Source: Ashinkailepas kermadecensis
Taxonomy: Eukaryota; Arthropoda; Thecostraca; Neolepadidae
DNA: 64,000 nt
Direction: 5' to 3'
Assembly: GCA_034440615.1 (NCBI GenBank)
Contig: JAOTOM010004130.1
Location: forward strand, 1 to 64,000
A program made the position numbers and the translations under genes. Each line of letters begins with the position of its first letter. Within the stretch, counting starts at the first letter, position 1. The notes beneath the pieces are model-generated. The model was not told where the DNA came from, did not search any database, and saw only the letters and a program-made list of their open reading frames with translations. Positions 49,192-61,704 of the stretch are shown piece after piece.

Positions 49192-50947
49192 ACATTTGTG
49201 GGTCCAGCACGATTTTGGGGGTTTCGGTGCGATTTCTCTGGCGCCCGGCGCCACTTTTTGGGCCCAGGCGAGTGGTTCCAGGGAGGACCCGACGTCAGTT
49301 CTCTGGGCTCGACGCGATTTTTGGGACCTCTTCTGATTTTTACAAAGTCGTACCTCGGCCTGATTTGTCGGCCCCCAGCGCCATTTTTTAATGTCCCGTC
49401 GTGATTTCTTGGACACCGGTACTTTTGAGGGGGGGGGGGGGGATCGCACGCGATGTTTGAAGGCATCTAGTGCTGTGTGGGGTTCCGGAGCGATCTTCCT
49501 GGTTCGGACACTTATTTTTCGGAATCTCTCCATATTTTGGAGGGTTCTGGCTTGATTTGTTTCTGGTCCCCGTGCGATTTGTGGGGCCACGCTGTGTTTA
49601 TTTGTGTCTTGATGCTAATTTTTTGGCAGCCCGACATGAATTTTCGACGCCCCAACCAGAGTTTTTGGGACTATTGACGAGAATTGTCGGTCCCGAACGC
49701 GATATTTGGGGGCCTTGGCGCAAGTTTGCGTGGCACGTTGTACTTAGCTGTTGCCCCAGCGCGATTTTGGCGGGCTCCGGCGCATTTTTTTTGGGCCCGG
49801 CACGAGTTTTCTGGTTCCCACTGGCTTTGTTTGTCGCCTCCTACGCGAATGCTAGGGCCCCAGTATAATTTTTGGGACCCCGCCACGATTCTTGGAAGCA
49901 CACCCCTCTCAGGAGGGAAGAGGGTGGAGGATTTGCCCTTTTTGTATGCCACTGCGGCTGCTCAACTATTTTTTTTGCAGCCTATGGCACCCTTTTAAGT
50001 CTAAAGGCCTTTCGGATAATTTTATTTTGGGACCGGTTCTAAGTTTTTGGGTGCTCTGATCTACTCGGTCGAGTCGCGGTGTGATTCTTTGGGAGTCAAG
50101 TTCAATTTGTAAAGCCTATTGCGCGATAATTTTTGGTAAGATATGATTCTTGGGGCTCCCGGTGCTACTTCTCTCGGTGCCTAGACAAGTTTCTTTTCCG
50201 GGGTCCGACACGTTTTTTTGCGTCTTTGACGCGATTTCTGGAGATGCAGAGTGACATTCTGGGCATGAATTGAATTTTGGAAGGCAAGCTGCGACTTTTG
50301 GCACCCTGGCACGACATTTTTGGCTCCCAGTATGATTTTCATGGGCTGAGTTGTGACTTTGTTTTGGTCCTAGTGCGATTTTTGGGCATCGGTGTCATTT
50401 GTCGGGATCCGTAGTACGGGTATTTTAGCGGCCTCGACACGTGTTTGGGTGCCAAACATGTTTTGGGGCTTTTGTCGCGATTGTCGGGGCTCCAGGGTTA
50501 CTTTCCATGTCCGGATTGCTTTTTTTCCTTGCACCGACTTCATTTTTAGCGGCCCCGATGAGACTTTTGGGGCTACGGTGCAAACTGTCGAGCCACTAGC
50601 GTCATTTCAAGGGTCCGGGTGCGACTTCTTGGTACCCGCGGGCTCAGCGTGATTTTCAGGAGCCACGGCCCGACCCTTTGGGGCTCCGTCGTGATATTAA
50701 AGGACTCCGGCATGACTTCCTTGGGCCTCCAGCTTGATTTTAAATTACCTCGGTGCGAGTTTTGGGCCCGCAGCATCATTTTCTATGTCCCTGAGCGATT
50801 GTTTAGGGATCCTAACGTGATTTTCAAGGACCCCGGCGCAATTTTTGAAACCCAGGACTTCTAGGGGGCCCGGCGCAATTCTTTGAGGCCCCACACTTTC
50901 TCAGGAGGGACAACTGCCTCCTTCCTTCCCCCTTCGCTACGCCACTG
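49192..50947. mobile_element. Element C relic, right part
   Basis: Continues relic C after the insertion of B. It has the degenerate 'ggccccagcgcgattttt' sequence also found at 7630-8900 and 44520-46080. Its right end is cccccttcgctacgccactg (reverse complement CAGTGGCGTAGCGAAGGGGG), a hAT-type terminus related to those of A and B. An internal gtatgccactgcgg near 49950, with counterparts near 8325 and 45285, may be the end of a still older element built into the backbone. No intact duplication partner for ctagtacc (50948-50955) was found at a plausible left end. Confidence 0.6.
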
Positions 50948-50955
50948 CTAGTACC

Positions 50956-51540
50956 TACGTGAGTCGAGTGCTTCTGAGGGGTATTAAGACTCAAGGTTTG
51001 AAAGGAATCTAGTATGGTTTCACGTTCTAGCTCTTACTACTCATGCAGGAATGTACGATAATTATACCACAATTTACCAAACTTTTAGTATGTACTATTA
51101 CGTGACGTAATTGACGGACTATGTCTCTTGACTTAGCGACTCTTATGTGACGGACCTTGCCAAGCTTTTATCTATGGCGCAGCAGAGACATCGACGATAT
51201 TGCTATTGGTCTTGTTGATTGTGTCGCAGAACATATTTAACTCCGAGCACTATTGTACGCATTCCTCGATTATTGAACACTTTTTATGTCTGGTGTAGAA
51301 ATTCAATTCTTACGAAGCAACAACTAGAACTCCACGCATCAGCCATTCCTACGCCTTGAACATATCTGGAGGCTTGGTAGAATTATTAATGCTGCCATCA
51401 TGTGATACAACCACATGTTTACTGAATGTTAAATCTTAAACATATTCATGTTGCATTAACAGAACCAAATACCTATGCCGGTGTTTCTATCAACGAGGAA
51501 GGCTTGTACTCTGATGTATTGAACATTTGTTTCTAATTGA
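50956..51540. other. No recognisable gene
   Basis: An AT-rich interval between the hAT relic and the foldback cluster, with no supported feature. Confidence 0.5.
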
Positions 51541-51544
51541 AGTT

Positions 51545-51840
51545 TGGTGCCCCCCAAATTTGTAAATTTGCAGTTTAAGGTAATTTTTTAACTTCTTGGA
51601 ATTTATTATCGCAATGCTATGGTTATGAATGTGCCTAACATGATGTGACCACTCATCTCCTCTGCAAATGTGTACTTTTCAGTTGGGAGGCAAAATAAGT
51701 GGTAAAGTTGTCCTAAAAGGTGTTTTTTAATTTTTCTTCAGGTAACCATGTTTATGAAGGTGACTAAGATGATGTACCACCTATTTTCTGTGCAAATGCC
51801 TACTTTTCAGGTTGTGAGCAAAATAATGCCAAAAAGGGGC
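51545..51840. repeat. Two partial foldback-family units
   Basis: Two diverged direct copies (about 51565-51690 and 51720-51830) of the arm sequence found at 51925-52029: a t/g-rich start, tatgaa(t/g)gtg, a (c)taagatgatg block, accactcat, tgcaaat and acttttcag. They form a direct array in front of the larger inverted structure. Confidence 0.55.
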
Positions 51841-52029
51841 TTTGAGTTAGGTAACATAGCATGAAAAGAAATGTTTAAAAAAATAATACAAATGCAAAAT
51901 AACCTATCCTAGCTTAGCCAGTAAATTTTTGATAAAAGGTGTTTTGGGATTTTTTGGAATTGTTTTTCAGAATATGATGTTTATGAATGTGACTAAGAAG
52001 ATGCAACCACTCATTTTTGGTGCTGATGC

Positions 52030-54295
52030 AAAAGCAAAGGCAAAGGTGCAAAAGAAGGGTAGGAAAGCCAGCATGGCTTACACCAGATGTGACAAAAGCA
52101 ATTAAGGCTAAGAAAGATGCATTTAGAGTATTTAAGGAAGCTTCAAATATAGTAAATCTAAGGTTGTATCAAAAAGCTAGAGATGCTGTGAAGCAGAAAA
52201 CCAGAGCAGCAAAGCGAGCAAAATAATTGGATTTGGCTAGGAACTGTAATGGGGACAGTAAAAAGTTCTTTAGTTTCTACAAGCTAAGTAAAGTTTCAAG
52301 CACAATTGGTTCACTGGAAGTAAATGTGATTATGTTGAGTGAGGATGGTGAGATGGTTGAGGAACTGAGCAAGCAGTTTAAATCAGTGTTTACGTTGGAG
52401 GATGTGACTAATCTGCCAACTGTGAACCACAGCTCAGTGACAGGTCATTAGTTACATGATGTTGATTTCATTGATAGTGATGTTGTTTTGAATTATATCA
52501 GGAAAATAAAGCCAAACAAGGCAGTAGGACCTGATGGTATTTATGCTAGGGTATTGCGGGAAGCTGAAAAGGAGCTGGCAATTCCACTTAGCATAATATT
52601 TTGCAGATCAGTTCCACAAAATGAAATTCCAACAGATTGGAAAAGGGCAAATGTAGTTCCTATTTTCAAGAAAGGAGAAAGAGGGAAAGTTGAAAACTAT
52701 AGGCCAGTAAGCCTCACATCCCTAGTCTGCAAGGTACTTGAATCAATTATCAAGGATATAATAGTTTGTTTTCTGGAAGGAAACAGATTGATTCAAAATA
52801 CTCAACATGGGTTTAGAAAAGGGCAATCTGTCTCACAAATCTCTTGGACTTTTTAATTTTGCTACAGAACAATTTGATAAGGGAAATCAGGTTGATGTAG
52901 CATATCTTGACTTTAGCAAGGCCTTTGACAAGGTACCTCATAAACAGTTAATGATGCAGCTACAGGTCCATGGTATTGCAGGTAACATCCTAAAATGGAT
53001 AGAGTTGTGGCTTTCAGATAGACAGCAGAGAGTGATGCTAAATGGTACGAAGTCATCATGGCAAAATGTTCATAGTGGAGTCCCCCAGGGTTCAGTACTG
53101 GGACCACTATTGTTCATTGTGTTTGTAAATAACATTGAAAAGGGATGAGTGGTCTAGGGGTTAGATACTCGTCTCACAATCAAAAGATTGTGGGTTCGAA
53201 TCTCACCTGTCGCTACTCTTTGCCCGCGACCAATCGGCGTGAGAGATTGGCGACGCTATATGACTCAACAGTCGACGTGTCGTAAACAACCAATAACCAA
53301 ATAACATTGAAAGTGGCCTAAGCAGTAAGGTTTTGAAATTTGCAGATGATTTGAAGGTCTTTAGGGCAATAACAGGGCACAATGAGCAGGTCTTGCTGCA
53401 GAAAGACTTAGACGAGCTTGTGAAGTGGTCTGAAAAATGGCAAATGAAATTTAATTTTGATAAGTGCAAAATCATGCATGTAGGTAGGCAGCATATCAAG
53501 GCTCCGTACTTGATGGATGGCCAAGTACTATCTGTGAGTAAGCAGGAGAAGGACTTAGGTGTTATCAGGAGAAGGACTTAGGTGTACTTAGGTGTTATTT
53601 TGAACACAAAATTGGGGGCATCAGAACAGACCAAAGAAGCCAGGAAGAAGACACTAAGAATGCTTGGGGCAATAAATAGGAATGTATCATACAAAAGTGA
53701 GGAAGTCATCAGGAAGCTTTACTGTGCATATGTCGGGCCACATTTGGAATACTGTGTCCAAGCTTGGTCCCCTAGTTATGAAAAAGATTGTTGGCTTTTA
53801 GAGAGAGTACAAAAGAGGGCAACAAAAATGGTGAATGGTATAGGCAACCTGGCATATGAGGAAAGATTGAAGAAACTGAATATGTTTTCACTTAGATATA
53901 GAAGGCTGAGAGGAGATCTCATCGAGGTCTTTAAATTTGTTCATGGTCAGGAACAGGGTTATCTCAGGGAACTGTTTGAATTTAACAGAAATGATGCAAT
54001 TAGAGGTCATCAATTCAAAATTAAAGTTAATCACAGCAGGACAAGGTTAAGACAGTCTTTCTTTGCCAACAGGGTAGTAGAACATTGGAACCAGCTGCCA
54101 GAAACCATTGTCAGTAGCAACACACTGAACATCTTTAAAAACAGCATAGACAATCATTATAAGAATAGGGGGCTTGTTTTTCTGTATTCCAGGGAGAGTT
54201 GATCGACGCATTTGGTGGACAACTGGTTCAGTGTACAGAGTGCAGCCAAGAACGGCCCTTGTGGCTCATAGTTGCACTGATCTTTTATGTCTTTA
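52030..54295 (+). mobile_element. CR1-type LINE, 5'-truncated, inserted in the foldback arm
   Basis: It encodes the linker and reverse transcriptase of a CR1-like ORF2 in broken frames: WLTPDVTKAIKAKKDAF, NKAVGPDGIYARVLREAE, RPVSLTSLVCKVLE, VDVAYLDFSKAFDKVPH, SGVPQGSVLGPLLF, LKFADDLKVF (catalytic DD at about 53344), and the C-terminal HLEYCVQAWSP...RVQKRATKM block (to about 54200). There are stops at about 52226 and 52449, a frameshift at about 52850, a SINE insertion at 53141, and a short direct duplication (aggagaaggacttaggtgtta) at about 53545-53590. The flanking tgatgc (52024-52029 and 54296-54301) may be a short target duplication. The element is inactive. Confidence 0.85.
53141..53298 (+). 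repeat. tRNA-Val-like SINE inserted in the CR1 RT
   Basis: A 158-bp element with a tRNA-like head: A box (tgagtggtctagggg), a cgtctcacaatc anticodon arm resembling tRNA-Val(CAC), and a perfect B box (ggttcgaatctc). A roughly 70-bp body (gcccgcgaccaatcggcgtgagag...) and an aacaaccaataacc tail follow. Perfect 14-bp duplications aaataacattgaaa (53127-53140 and 53299-53312) flank it and interrupt the RT between NNIE and FADD. A second copy lies at 60344-60518 on the - strand. Confidence 0.85.
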
Positions 54296-55019
54296 TGATG
54301 CTTACTTTTCAATTTGAATGATAACGTCACATCAGTATGGTGTGATGTCATAGGTATGGCACCGATGCTTCAACTGGCTAATGCTACAAATGGTTCACAT
54401 ACCTTAATGAGATGGTCGAAGTAGCTTAACCTAACCTAACCTCATGGTGCATTATACAAATTATAGCTATGATAAACCAAAAGGTAAAATTGTTGGGTTA
54501 GGTTAGGTTAGGTTAAGCTACTTCGACCATCTCATTAAGGTATGTGAACCATTTGTAGCATTAGCCAGTCAACCTAACCTCATGGCACATTATATAATTA
54601 ATAGCTATGATAAACCAAGAGGTAAGCAGGTTAGGTTAGGTTAGTTTAGGTTAAGCTACTTTGACCATCTCATTAAGGTATGTGAACAATTTGTAGCATT
54701 AGCCAGTCAAAGCCTCAGTGACCTATGACGTCATTACACCATACCAATGTGACGTCATCGTCCAAATTGAAAAGTAAGCATCAGCACCGAAAATGAGTGG
54801 TCACATCTTCTTAGTCATGTTCATAAACATCATATTCTGAAAAAGTATGACCAAAATTCCCAAAACACCTTTTATAAAAACAAAAATTACCACTTAGCCT
54901 ACCTTTGGAGACAAAAAATCCACAAAACAAAATTAGAAAAATGTCAAGCAATTTATTTTCTGAATACTCTAAAAATTATCCAAAAAAAACCTAACCTAGC
55001 CTAACATAGCCAATGGTGA

Positions 55020-56560
55020 GGCCCAGGATAGAAAAGAGTGGACAGTAGCCAGATGTCAGAATACCAGAATAGCTTTAAGGAAAATAGACACATGCTTTGA
55101 AATGCAGAATAGGTTTAAGATATTGCAAGAGAGGGAGAGAGTAATGTTGCTGAGGAAGGAGGTGTGAGTGATGAAGAGAGAGAGGGAGGTTTTAGTCATA
55201 GGGGACTCCAGAGTTAGGTATACTGCTCTCTCTCTCTTTTTGTAGTAGAAACACAGGTAGAAGGACTCAAGTTTGCTTCCCAGGTGCCCCAGTAGAGGAT
55301 GTTGGGGCTAGGTTAGAAGGAGTATTGAAGGGAAGTGGATGGGGTGCAACAGTAATTGTACATGTTGGTGTGAATATTGTAGGAAGACGTAAAACTGAGG
55401 AAACAATAAACAAGTACAGGGATTTGATAGGTAGGTTAGCAGGAAGTAGGAACAGATGAATGATAACATCCATCCTCCCTTTGGTAAGTGCAAGTGTAGA
55501 ATGGTATTCTAGGGCCATTGGACTGAATAGCAGGGTAGTGAAAATTTGTGAGGAGTTTGGGGTGAGGTTCTCGGATCCGTAGGAGTTTTTTTAAGAGGAC
55601 TGAAATTCACATTATATGGATTACATCTGAGCAAGAGAGGAGTGGAATTGCTCAGTAATGTGTGTAAGAAGGCTCTGAGTAGGAAACAGTGAAACTAGGC
55701 AGGTCATGTGGGATATATCTGATAAAGGAAGAAGGTGAGAAAAGGAGTAGCTTGTCATGTGTTTATGTAATTGCCAGAAGTGCTAGGAACAAAACTGGGG
55801 AACTGCATGCATATATGTTGTCTGAAAAACTAGATTTGGTATGCATAAATGAGGATTGGGTTAATGAAAGCATTTTTGGAGATAACTTGCAAGAATTTGA
55901 ATTGACTGGCTTCTCTATGCATGCTCATCAAAGGAAGGCAAGGATAGTGTGGGATACTCTTGTATGTTAGGCAAGTAATGAAATGTCATTCCATAGAGGA
56001 TGGAATACATGGTGAAGGAGTGGAATCTTTGTGGTTAGATATCATTATAAAAACAACAATATTTATGATTGGGGCATTCTATAGGCCACTGAACCAGAAT
56101 GAAAACACTGACAGGTTGATGCAGGAAGAGATAAGTAGGAGAGTGCATTGGAGAACTGTATTGCTGGGGTACTTCAACATTGCAGGGATGGGACACAAAA
56201 CTAGATGTATAAGCAAGTCAGAAAGAAGTTTCATGGCTTGTTTTGAGGAAAATTTATTCTTTCAAATGACACATGAACCTACCAGGGGAAATGAATTGTT
56301 CAAGCTGGTGCTTACAAATGAGGAAAATCGTGTACAGAATGTGAACATAGAAGGACCTTTGATAATAGTGATCACAACATCATACACTTTTCCTTATTTG
56401 TTGGAAGTGTAGGAATCAATAAAACATTTTTTCCTAATTTTGGAAAAGTGAGTTACAATGAGTTCAGGAACTTCCTTGAATATAATTCGTTAGGTTGAAT
56501 GAATTCAAGAGTTATTGATGGGCTTAGACGCTTATGCAAAATCATCCAAATCTGTTGGTA
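55020..56560 (+). mobile_element. CR1-type LINE, 5' part: SGNH-esterase ORF1 and endonuclease
   Basis: 55190-55680 encodes, with stops and shifts, an SGNH/GDSL hydrolase-like ORF1: VLVIGDSRVRY (block I Ser), PGAPVEDVGARLEGVL, and VIVHVGVN (block III). CR1 elements are known to carry an esterase ORF1. 55689-56412 then encodes an APE-type endonuclease: LSCVYVIARSARNKTGEL, LVCINEDWVNE, FMIGAFYRPLNQNE and LLGYFNIAG, in which the catalytic Asp of GDFN is Tyr. The sequence stops in the endonuclease-RT linker, so the 3' half is missing, which is unusual for a LINE (they usually lose the 5' end). Confidence 0.75.
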
Positions 56561-56634
56561 TATATAGGAACTGCTGGGGTGCAAAGTCGACTGACTGGCC
56601 GCCGAGCGTTCAGGCCGTCACAGAGGCTTCGTCG

Positions 56635-56790
56635 GTGTGGTAGCGGGGTGGCACGATGTGGCGGCCAGTCTTACTTCATTCGACCCTGAAGGCATTGGCA
56701 TAGGATTATGAAATGTGTGCTGAAGCAGGTTTACTACAGCCATAACCTTCCCTCCAAATGTTGTGCTTCTAACTTCAGTAGTTTACAGTG
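56635..56790 (+). repeat. Dispersed repeat, copy 2
   Basis: Matches 28530-28690 in the same orientation (cgaccctgaaggcattg, atgaaatgtgtgctg and ctccaaatgttgtgcttct blocks). In both places it lies downstream of CR1-derived sequence. From 56790 to 57425 no exon or RNA gene is supported. Confidence 0.5.
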
Positions 56791-57425
56791 TCTTAGGGGG
56801 CGACTGCACTGTGTTGATGCGTGGCTCCAGTGCTCCACATGTGAGAGGCCCTCCTGTGCACGTGCTAATCCTTGGTGTGGATTCTTTTTTAATTTAACGA
56901 GTTCATGTTGGGGTGGCAAGTGGGAGGAGCAACTACCTTATATGCATGGCTCATGGTGTTGATTTTCTGAAGTGTGGAGGATATGTTATCATACATATTA
57001 GTTCGCCCATGCACCAATTATGCAGTATAATGGCCAGAATATACTCAAGAATATACTCAAGACTTCAGGTCCAGAATCTTCAGTCAGAATCACATTAGAA
57101 CTGTCTGTATCCAGCTATGACCAATGAGGCATTGTTGAATAGTGGCACAAATTGACGCGAGTGGTTTGAATATGCTTTAATTAAGCATTATTTTAAGGCA
57201 CAGGCCAATACACCAGTAATTGGAGATTGAATAAGATTAAGACGGTTCCCCGACCCAAGGGTAATAATGTTATGCAAGCAAAAATAGTTTAATGGATCTT
57301 TCATGAAGAACGTTTTGTTCGCGTTGTACTTATTTCCTGATGCTGCTGTACTTTCTTCATTTAATCTCAGTCAAACTGGGTTTCCGTTTGAAATATCATC
57401 AATGACCTTTTACCACCTTCCTCAG

Positions 57426-57632
57426 GGTAAATGGAGCAAGAGCTCTGCCCACGTGATTATGGCCAGTTCTGGGTTCGAAGAAGCATTTGGAAGCCTTAAG
57501 AAGTCTGAGTTTTACGAGACTGCGGCCGCCAGTACAAGCCGGCCAGTGCCAGTGCCAGCCAAGGCATCCGGCTACAGTATCCTGGTCAACCAGCGTCAGC
57601 GAGGAAACCCCCTGCTGAAGGCCATCTGCACG
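57426..57632 (+). CDS. ERCC1: DNA excision repair protein ERCC-1, first recognised exon
   Basis: The exon begins after a strong acceptor (ttttaccaccttcctcag, ending 57425) and ends at acg|gtaacc in phase 0. The likely start is the ATG at 57459 (MASSGFEEAFGS...), which leaves a short 5' part as UTR; upstream exons cannot be excluded because the frame is open through the acceptor. It encodes a low-complexity Pro/Ala/Ser N-terminus and then the highly conserved ILVNQRQRGNPLLK (human SIIVSPRQRGNPVLK), the start of the XPF-like central domain. With the next two exons the protein is about 239 residues, against 297 in human; the difference lies in the poorly conserved N-terminus. Confidence 0.85.
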
Positions 57633-59074
57633 GTAACCTTACTTAACATCCACATTCGGCAATAGTCGTAAATCTCTTTCTTCGTAATGCTTTTCTTTGC
57701 AATGCTTTTACCTCGATTAGCAAAGAGGTGTATGGCATTGTCTTGCCGCTTTTATGACTTGTAATGATAAGATGAGTTGTACAAAAATATTACTAGTATT
57801 TCTCTTGAATAATTTCTGTAATCAAAGCCACTAAGCCATTGCTTTGAAAGCCTTAGCAAGTCTTCTTTGAACTTGTTGAAGTCACTCACGAAATGGTGTC
57901 TGATATACATGGGAGTAAACTCGCTCAGTCTTCGCCCTCACTGATAGTCAATTTTCCAGGACCTAGTTTTGTTGTGCTTGAAAAGGGGTGGCTCCTAGTC
58001 AGTGGCACAAGCTGCATTGCCTTGCCTTTACTTGCTGTATGTCATGGGCAGCTACAATCCACATGAATTACGCAAATTGCTACCATTTGAAACGTTAAGT
58101 AATCGAAGGGTCTGCAGTAGCTCGGTCGGTGGGGAGCTGGACTTCACATGAGTTGAGTGGGGAGCTGGACTTGTTCTCATGAGTCTATTCCCATGTTATC
58201 ATTAGTATATTATAAGTAGTCTATCATGAGTATATTCTCATGTTAGATAACAATCTCAGCGATCATTGTAAGAATATATCTTATGTTGTCCATAAACTAC
58301 ATAGCGCTCGGGGGAGGGGGGGGGTTGTCCGCCGATGACGTAACAAAATGCTACCATGCGGGGGGGGGTGCGGGTTAGGCAGAGCGCTACGTAGCGCTGC
58401 CACGTCAAATAGAAAGGACAGAAGCTGATCACATAGAAAGCCGGAGGGTAGAGTGCAGACTTTGTGGTATGTACTTGGCCAGTGTTGTGATCTGACATGC
58501 CATTTCCATGCTACCTATTGTCTTTTGTTTGTGAGGGAGTATTTTTGGGTCAAGGGTACTGCTGGCTGCTACGAAACGTCACGGTGGGCTGAAGGAAGGG
58601 GGTGTTCAAAACACTGAATATTGCGTTATGTAGTTTATGGACCACCCCTTATCTGAATGTCTGGTTATATTTAACTAGGAACAATAGTTGTAATTTGTCT
58701 TAACGAATTGCATGCGATGTTCAGAACCTTTATCTTTATAGTTTTTGAGGTTGTCCTGATGTTTTTTTTATTATTCCTTTCTGTTCCGCGCCTGAGTTTT
58801 TATCGTTTTTGTTTTTGCTCATTGTGAACTACTCTGAATAGTAAATAAAAAAGAATAGTCCGGCGTTTTGCATTTAGTCCGGCGTCTAGTAAACATAATA
58901 CAAACATACGAATAGTGTCCGGCGTTTTGAGATCACCATAAGAACAGTGACCGAAATATGTCTGTGAGTGACCGAAATATGTCTGTGGTAGCGGTTTGGA
59001 TAGCCGGGACCGACGGCGTCGGAGTGCCCCGGTCCATTGTCGAGTAATGGTGCCTGATGTCACCTGTCGTGCAG
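57633..59074 (+). other. ERCC1 intron 1
   Basis: A 1442-bp intron with gt...ag ends (gtaacc...cgtgcag). It is AT-rich and contains G-rich tracts at 58305-58380. No other gene was recognised in it. Confidence 0.8.
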
Positions 59075-59221
59075 GTGCCGTGGGAGTTCAGCGACATCGT
59101 GCCCGACTACGTGCTGGGCGCGAAGGCGTGCGCACTCTTTCTGAGCCTGCGCTATCACCAGTTGAACCCCAGCTACATCACAGATCGGCTGAACGCTCTC
59201 GGTCGCAGTTTTGAGCTCCAG
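59075..59221 (+). CDS. ERCC1: DNA excision repair protein ERCC-1, middle exon
   Basis: A 147-bp exon of 49 codons between cgtgcag and ccag|gtattt, phase 0 on both sides. It encodes [18 protein letters not shown], then [17 protein letters not shown] and [12 protein letters not shown], closely matching human [28 protein letters not shown]. This is the core of the catalytically inactive nuclease-like domain, which in human ERCC1 binds XPA and single-stranded DNA. The exon is intact and GC-rich relative to its introns. Confidence 0.92.
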
Positions 59222-61305
59222 GTATTTAAGCAGTCCCAATGTGACTCCCGAAGGAAACACGAAAGCCATGCTCACTGGTGGCTCTGCAATCGTATTGGAA
59301 ATATGTTGAGGGCTGTGTTTTGCTGGTTTTCGCCGATTGCTTTAGACGCATCGGTGGACTGCAGGCAATGCCTGGCAATAAAAGTGTTACGGCTGTGTTG
59401 CTCTTGGAGAAAGTAGCATTGTCATTGATTTTGTGCATTTTGTTGGGGTGCTAAATCTGTCGGGACATGTTTACGAAAAGTCGTTTGAGGTCAGTGATCT
59501 GACCCGACCTGGCAGCAGGTTTTATACCAAAATTTATGCGATGAATGCTCGCAGGTCTGTGAAGAGTTTCGTTGCATCGTATCCAGCCACTTGTGTAATG
59601 TGCTGGATGAAAAACGCGAACTTACGTACAGCACCACACACACGGAGTCCAAGCGTTTCATGTAAAGTTCCTTAAAACGACTATGACTAGAACACCGCGT
59701 ATGCCAAAAAACACCGCGTATGCCAAAAACAGCTGTACATCAAGTGACGTGCAGTGCTTAAGCTTCGAAAAAACTGCAGCGCGTTTGCGCAAACCGATGT
59801 TCATTTAAATTGTTAAAAAAACACTGGGGGCTTGCAAAGACCCTCCCCCTCCCCACCATCACCCCGGTCTTGAATGGGCTAATACTAGCATTAAGAACAA
59901 ACATGTTTTTTTTGTAACCAGTAGAAACAGTTATAATATTGCTACTTATAACAACCGCATGGCGGTGGAATGCATGGAAATTTCACCAAGTAGGGTTCCC
60001 CCATTTTCCCATTATACTTTGGCAGGCGCGTCGCCAGTGGATGCTTGGACCTTGTTCTAACGTTAGCTTGTCAATATGACACAACTATTGCGGCGCGCTT
60101 GGTTAGTTGTAGCTTAGCCGCTTGTATGAAGTAATTTGGCTTCTTCTGGTCCTGTGCATTGATCGTTGATAGTGCATAAACAAGATGATTGTTAGAAGCC
60201 GCAAACACAACGCCTAACACCGGAAAGTGCAGCGCCCCCTCCCCCTTGTCGCGATACGCCTCGCCACCCGTGGCGGGTAGCCCAGTAAAATGCTTCATTT
60301 TGGAACCTCCGGATGGGCGCCACGTCAGTTACATGGTGGGTTGGTTGGTTGGTTATTGGTTGGTTATTGGTTTTACGACACGTCGACCGTTGAGCGATAT
60401 AGCGTCGCCAATCTCTCACGCCGATTGGTCGCGGGCGAAGAGTAGCGACAGGTGAGACTCGAACCCACAATCTTTCGATTGTGAGACGAGCATCTTACCC
60501 ATAGACCACTCGTCCCCAACATAGTGGGTTGTTTTAGGGCAACATGCAGATATAAAGGGGTGTCATAGTAGTCACCTAACTCGAGATAGGCGTCCTGGTA
60601 GCTCTGGAGGAGAGATATGGAGATTAGGTGAATAGGCACGTACATGTGTGAGGCTACAGAACCATCATAGCCCAAAAAGCAGCACAGTATCTAAAAGAGG
60701 CATATTTGACGCTCCAAAGGGATGTCATGGCGGGAGCGTGGATGGCAACGTAGTACATGTAATGTGTCTTCTCTTGCCGTCTATGGACGCCCCTGCCTTT
60801 ATGAAGAGACACCTCGGAAACCCAAGGGCGGCTTAGGAGCGTATTGACCGTGTCAGTCATATAGTGGAAACCGAAAGGGGCAGCTGAATGTGATTCCTTG
60901 CCGTCCAGAGTCGCCCCTGTATTCCCCCCCCCTGTGCGTTCCTGTAATTTAACAGGGTTAACAGAGTGTACAATGACCAATTTGTGGCTGACACGTGGTA
61001 AGGCACAATAAACAATAAGCCAACTTCGTTGAGAATATTATTTGTCATGTGAGTGAAATTGAACAGGTTTTGAGGCCATGTACATGCTCTATATATCCTT
61101 GGTTGCCTTAGCATTTCTATGTTAATGATCTCGTGGTTATATTTGATCCTTCGGGCAGTGCCTGTTTTGGAAACTCTAAAAAAACACCAACTCTTGGAAG
61201 CTGCGTGCGAGTATTGAACGCTTCTATCGATTGCACGATGTAACATTAAGTTTTCTTGTTTTCGTACATCGGCGATTTTCTGGTGACTTGTTGTTTTCCT
61301 GGCAG
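59222..61305 (+). other. ERCC1 intron 2
   Basis: A 2084-bp intron with gt...ag ends (gtattt...ctggcag). It contains an antisense SINE (60344-60518). Other short ORFs are intronic noise. Confidence 0.8.
60344..60518 (-). repeat. tRNA-Val-like SINE, second copy
   Basis: On the - strand it has the same head, body and (aaccaat)n tail as the SINE at 53141-53298. The flanks acatggtgggttg (60331-60343) and acatagtgggttg (60519-60531) form a 13-bp duplication with one change. The longer tail (aataaccaaccaataaccaaccaacc) suggests tail expansion. The insertion lies in ERCC1 intron 2, antisense to the gene. Confidence 0.85.
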
Positions 61306-61704
61306 GTTATGCTGGTGCAGGTGGACGTGCGCGAGCCGCACCATGCGCTCAAGGAGCTCACCAAGCTGTGCCTGCTCTGCGACCTGACGCTGATGCTGGC
61401 CTGGAGTGCCGACGAGGCGGGCCGGATACTCGACACGTACAAGGCGTACGAGCACAAGTCGGCCGAGCTGATCCAGGAGCAGCAGGCGGGCAGCGCGCGC
61501 GCGCAGCTGTGCGACGCGCTGAGCACGGTGCGCTCCGTCAACAAGACGGACGCGGCGGCGCTGCTGACGACGTTCGCCACTCTGGAGAGTGTGGTGCGCG
61601 CCAGCCGCGACGAGCTCGCCCTCTGTCCCGGCATGGGCCCCAGCAAGGCCAGCAGACTGTACGACGTGCTGCACATGCCCGTGCGTCGCAAGCCCAAGAG
61701 CTGA
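61306..61704 (+). CDS. ERCC1: DNA excision repair protein ERCC-1, last exon
   Basis: The exon starts after ttgttttcctggcag and runs 132 codons to the TGA at 61702-61704. It encodes MLVQVDVREP...LKELTKLCLL, LAWSADEAGRILDTYKAYEHK, and then the C-terminal tandem helix-hairpin-helix domain (SVNKTDAAALLTTFATLES...SRDELALCPGMGPSKASRLYDVLH) that pairs with XPF. ERCC1 itself lacks nuclease residues; it positions XPF to cut 5' of DNA damage in nucleotide excision repair and interstrand cross-link repair. Length and order match vertebrate ERCC1. The stop codon is the first part of a minisatellite. A candidate poly-A signal aataaa lies at 62407-62412. Confidence 0.93.
   Translation, partial: VMLVQVDVREPHHALKELTKLCLLCDLTLMLAWSADEAGRILDTYKAYEHKSAELIQEQQAGSARAQLCDALSTVRSVNKTDAAALLTTFATLESVVRASRDELALCPGMGPSKASRLYDVLHMPVRRKPKS

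Larger units (their letters stand above)
51925..54890. repeat. Large foldback element with (TTAGG)n loops, split by a LINE
   Basis: The left arm is 51925-52029 continued at 54302-54440; the right arm is about 54630-54890. Blocks such as ataaaaggtgttttggga, cagaatatgatgtttatgaa, ggtgctgatgc and cttacttttcaattt in the left arm have exact or near-exact reverse complements in the right arm. At the apex lie (CCTAA)n (54427-54440) and (TTAGG)n tracts with a tandem duplication of the inner arm (54495-54570 and 54630-54715). The break at 52029/54302 is where the CR1 LINE entered. Confidence 0.75.
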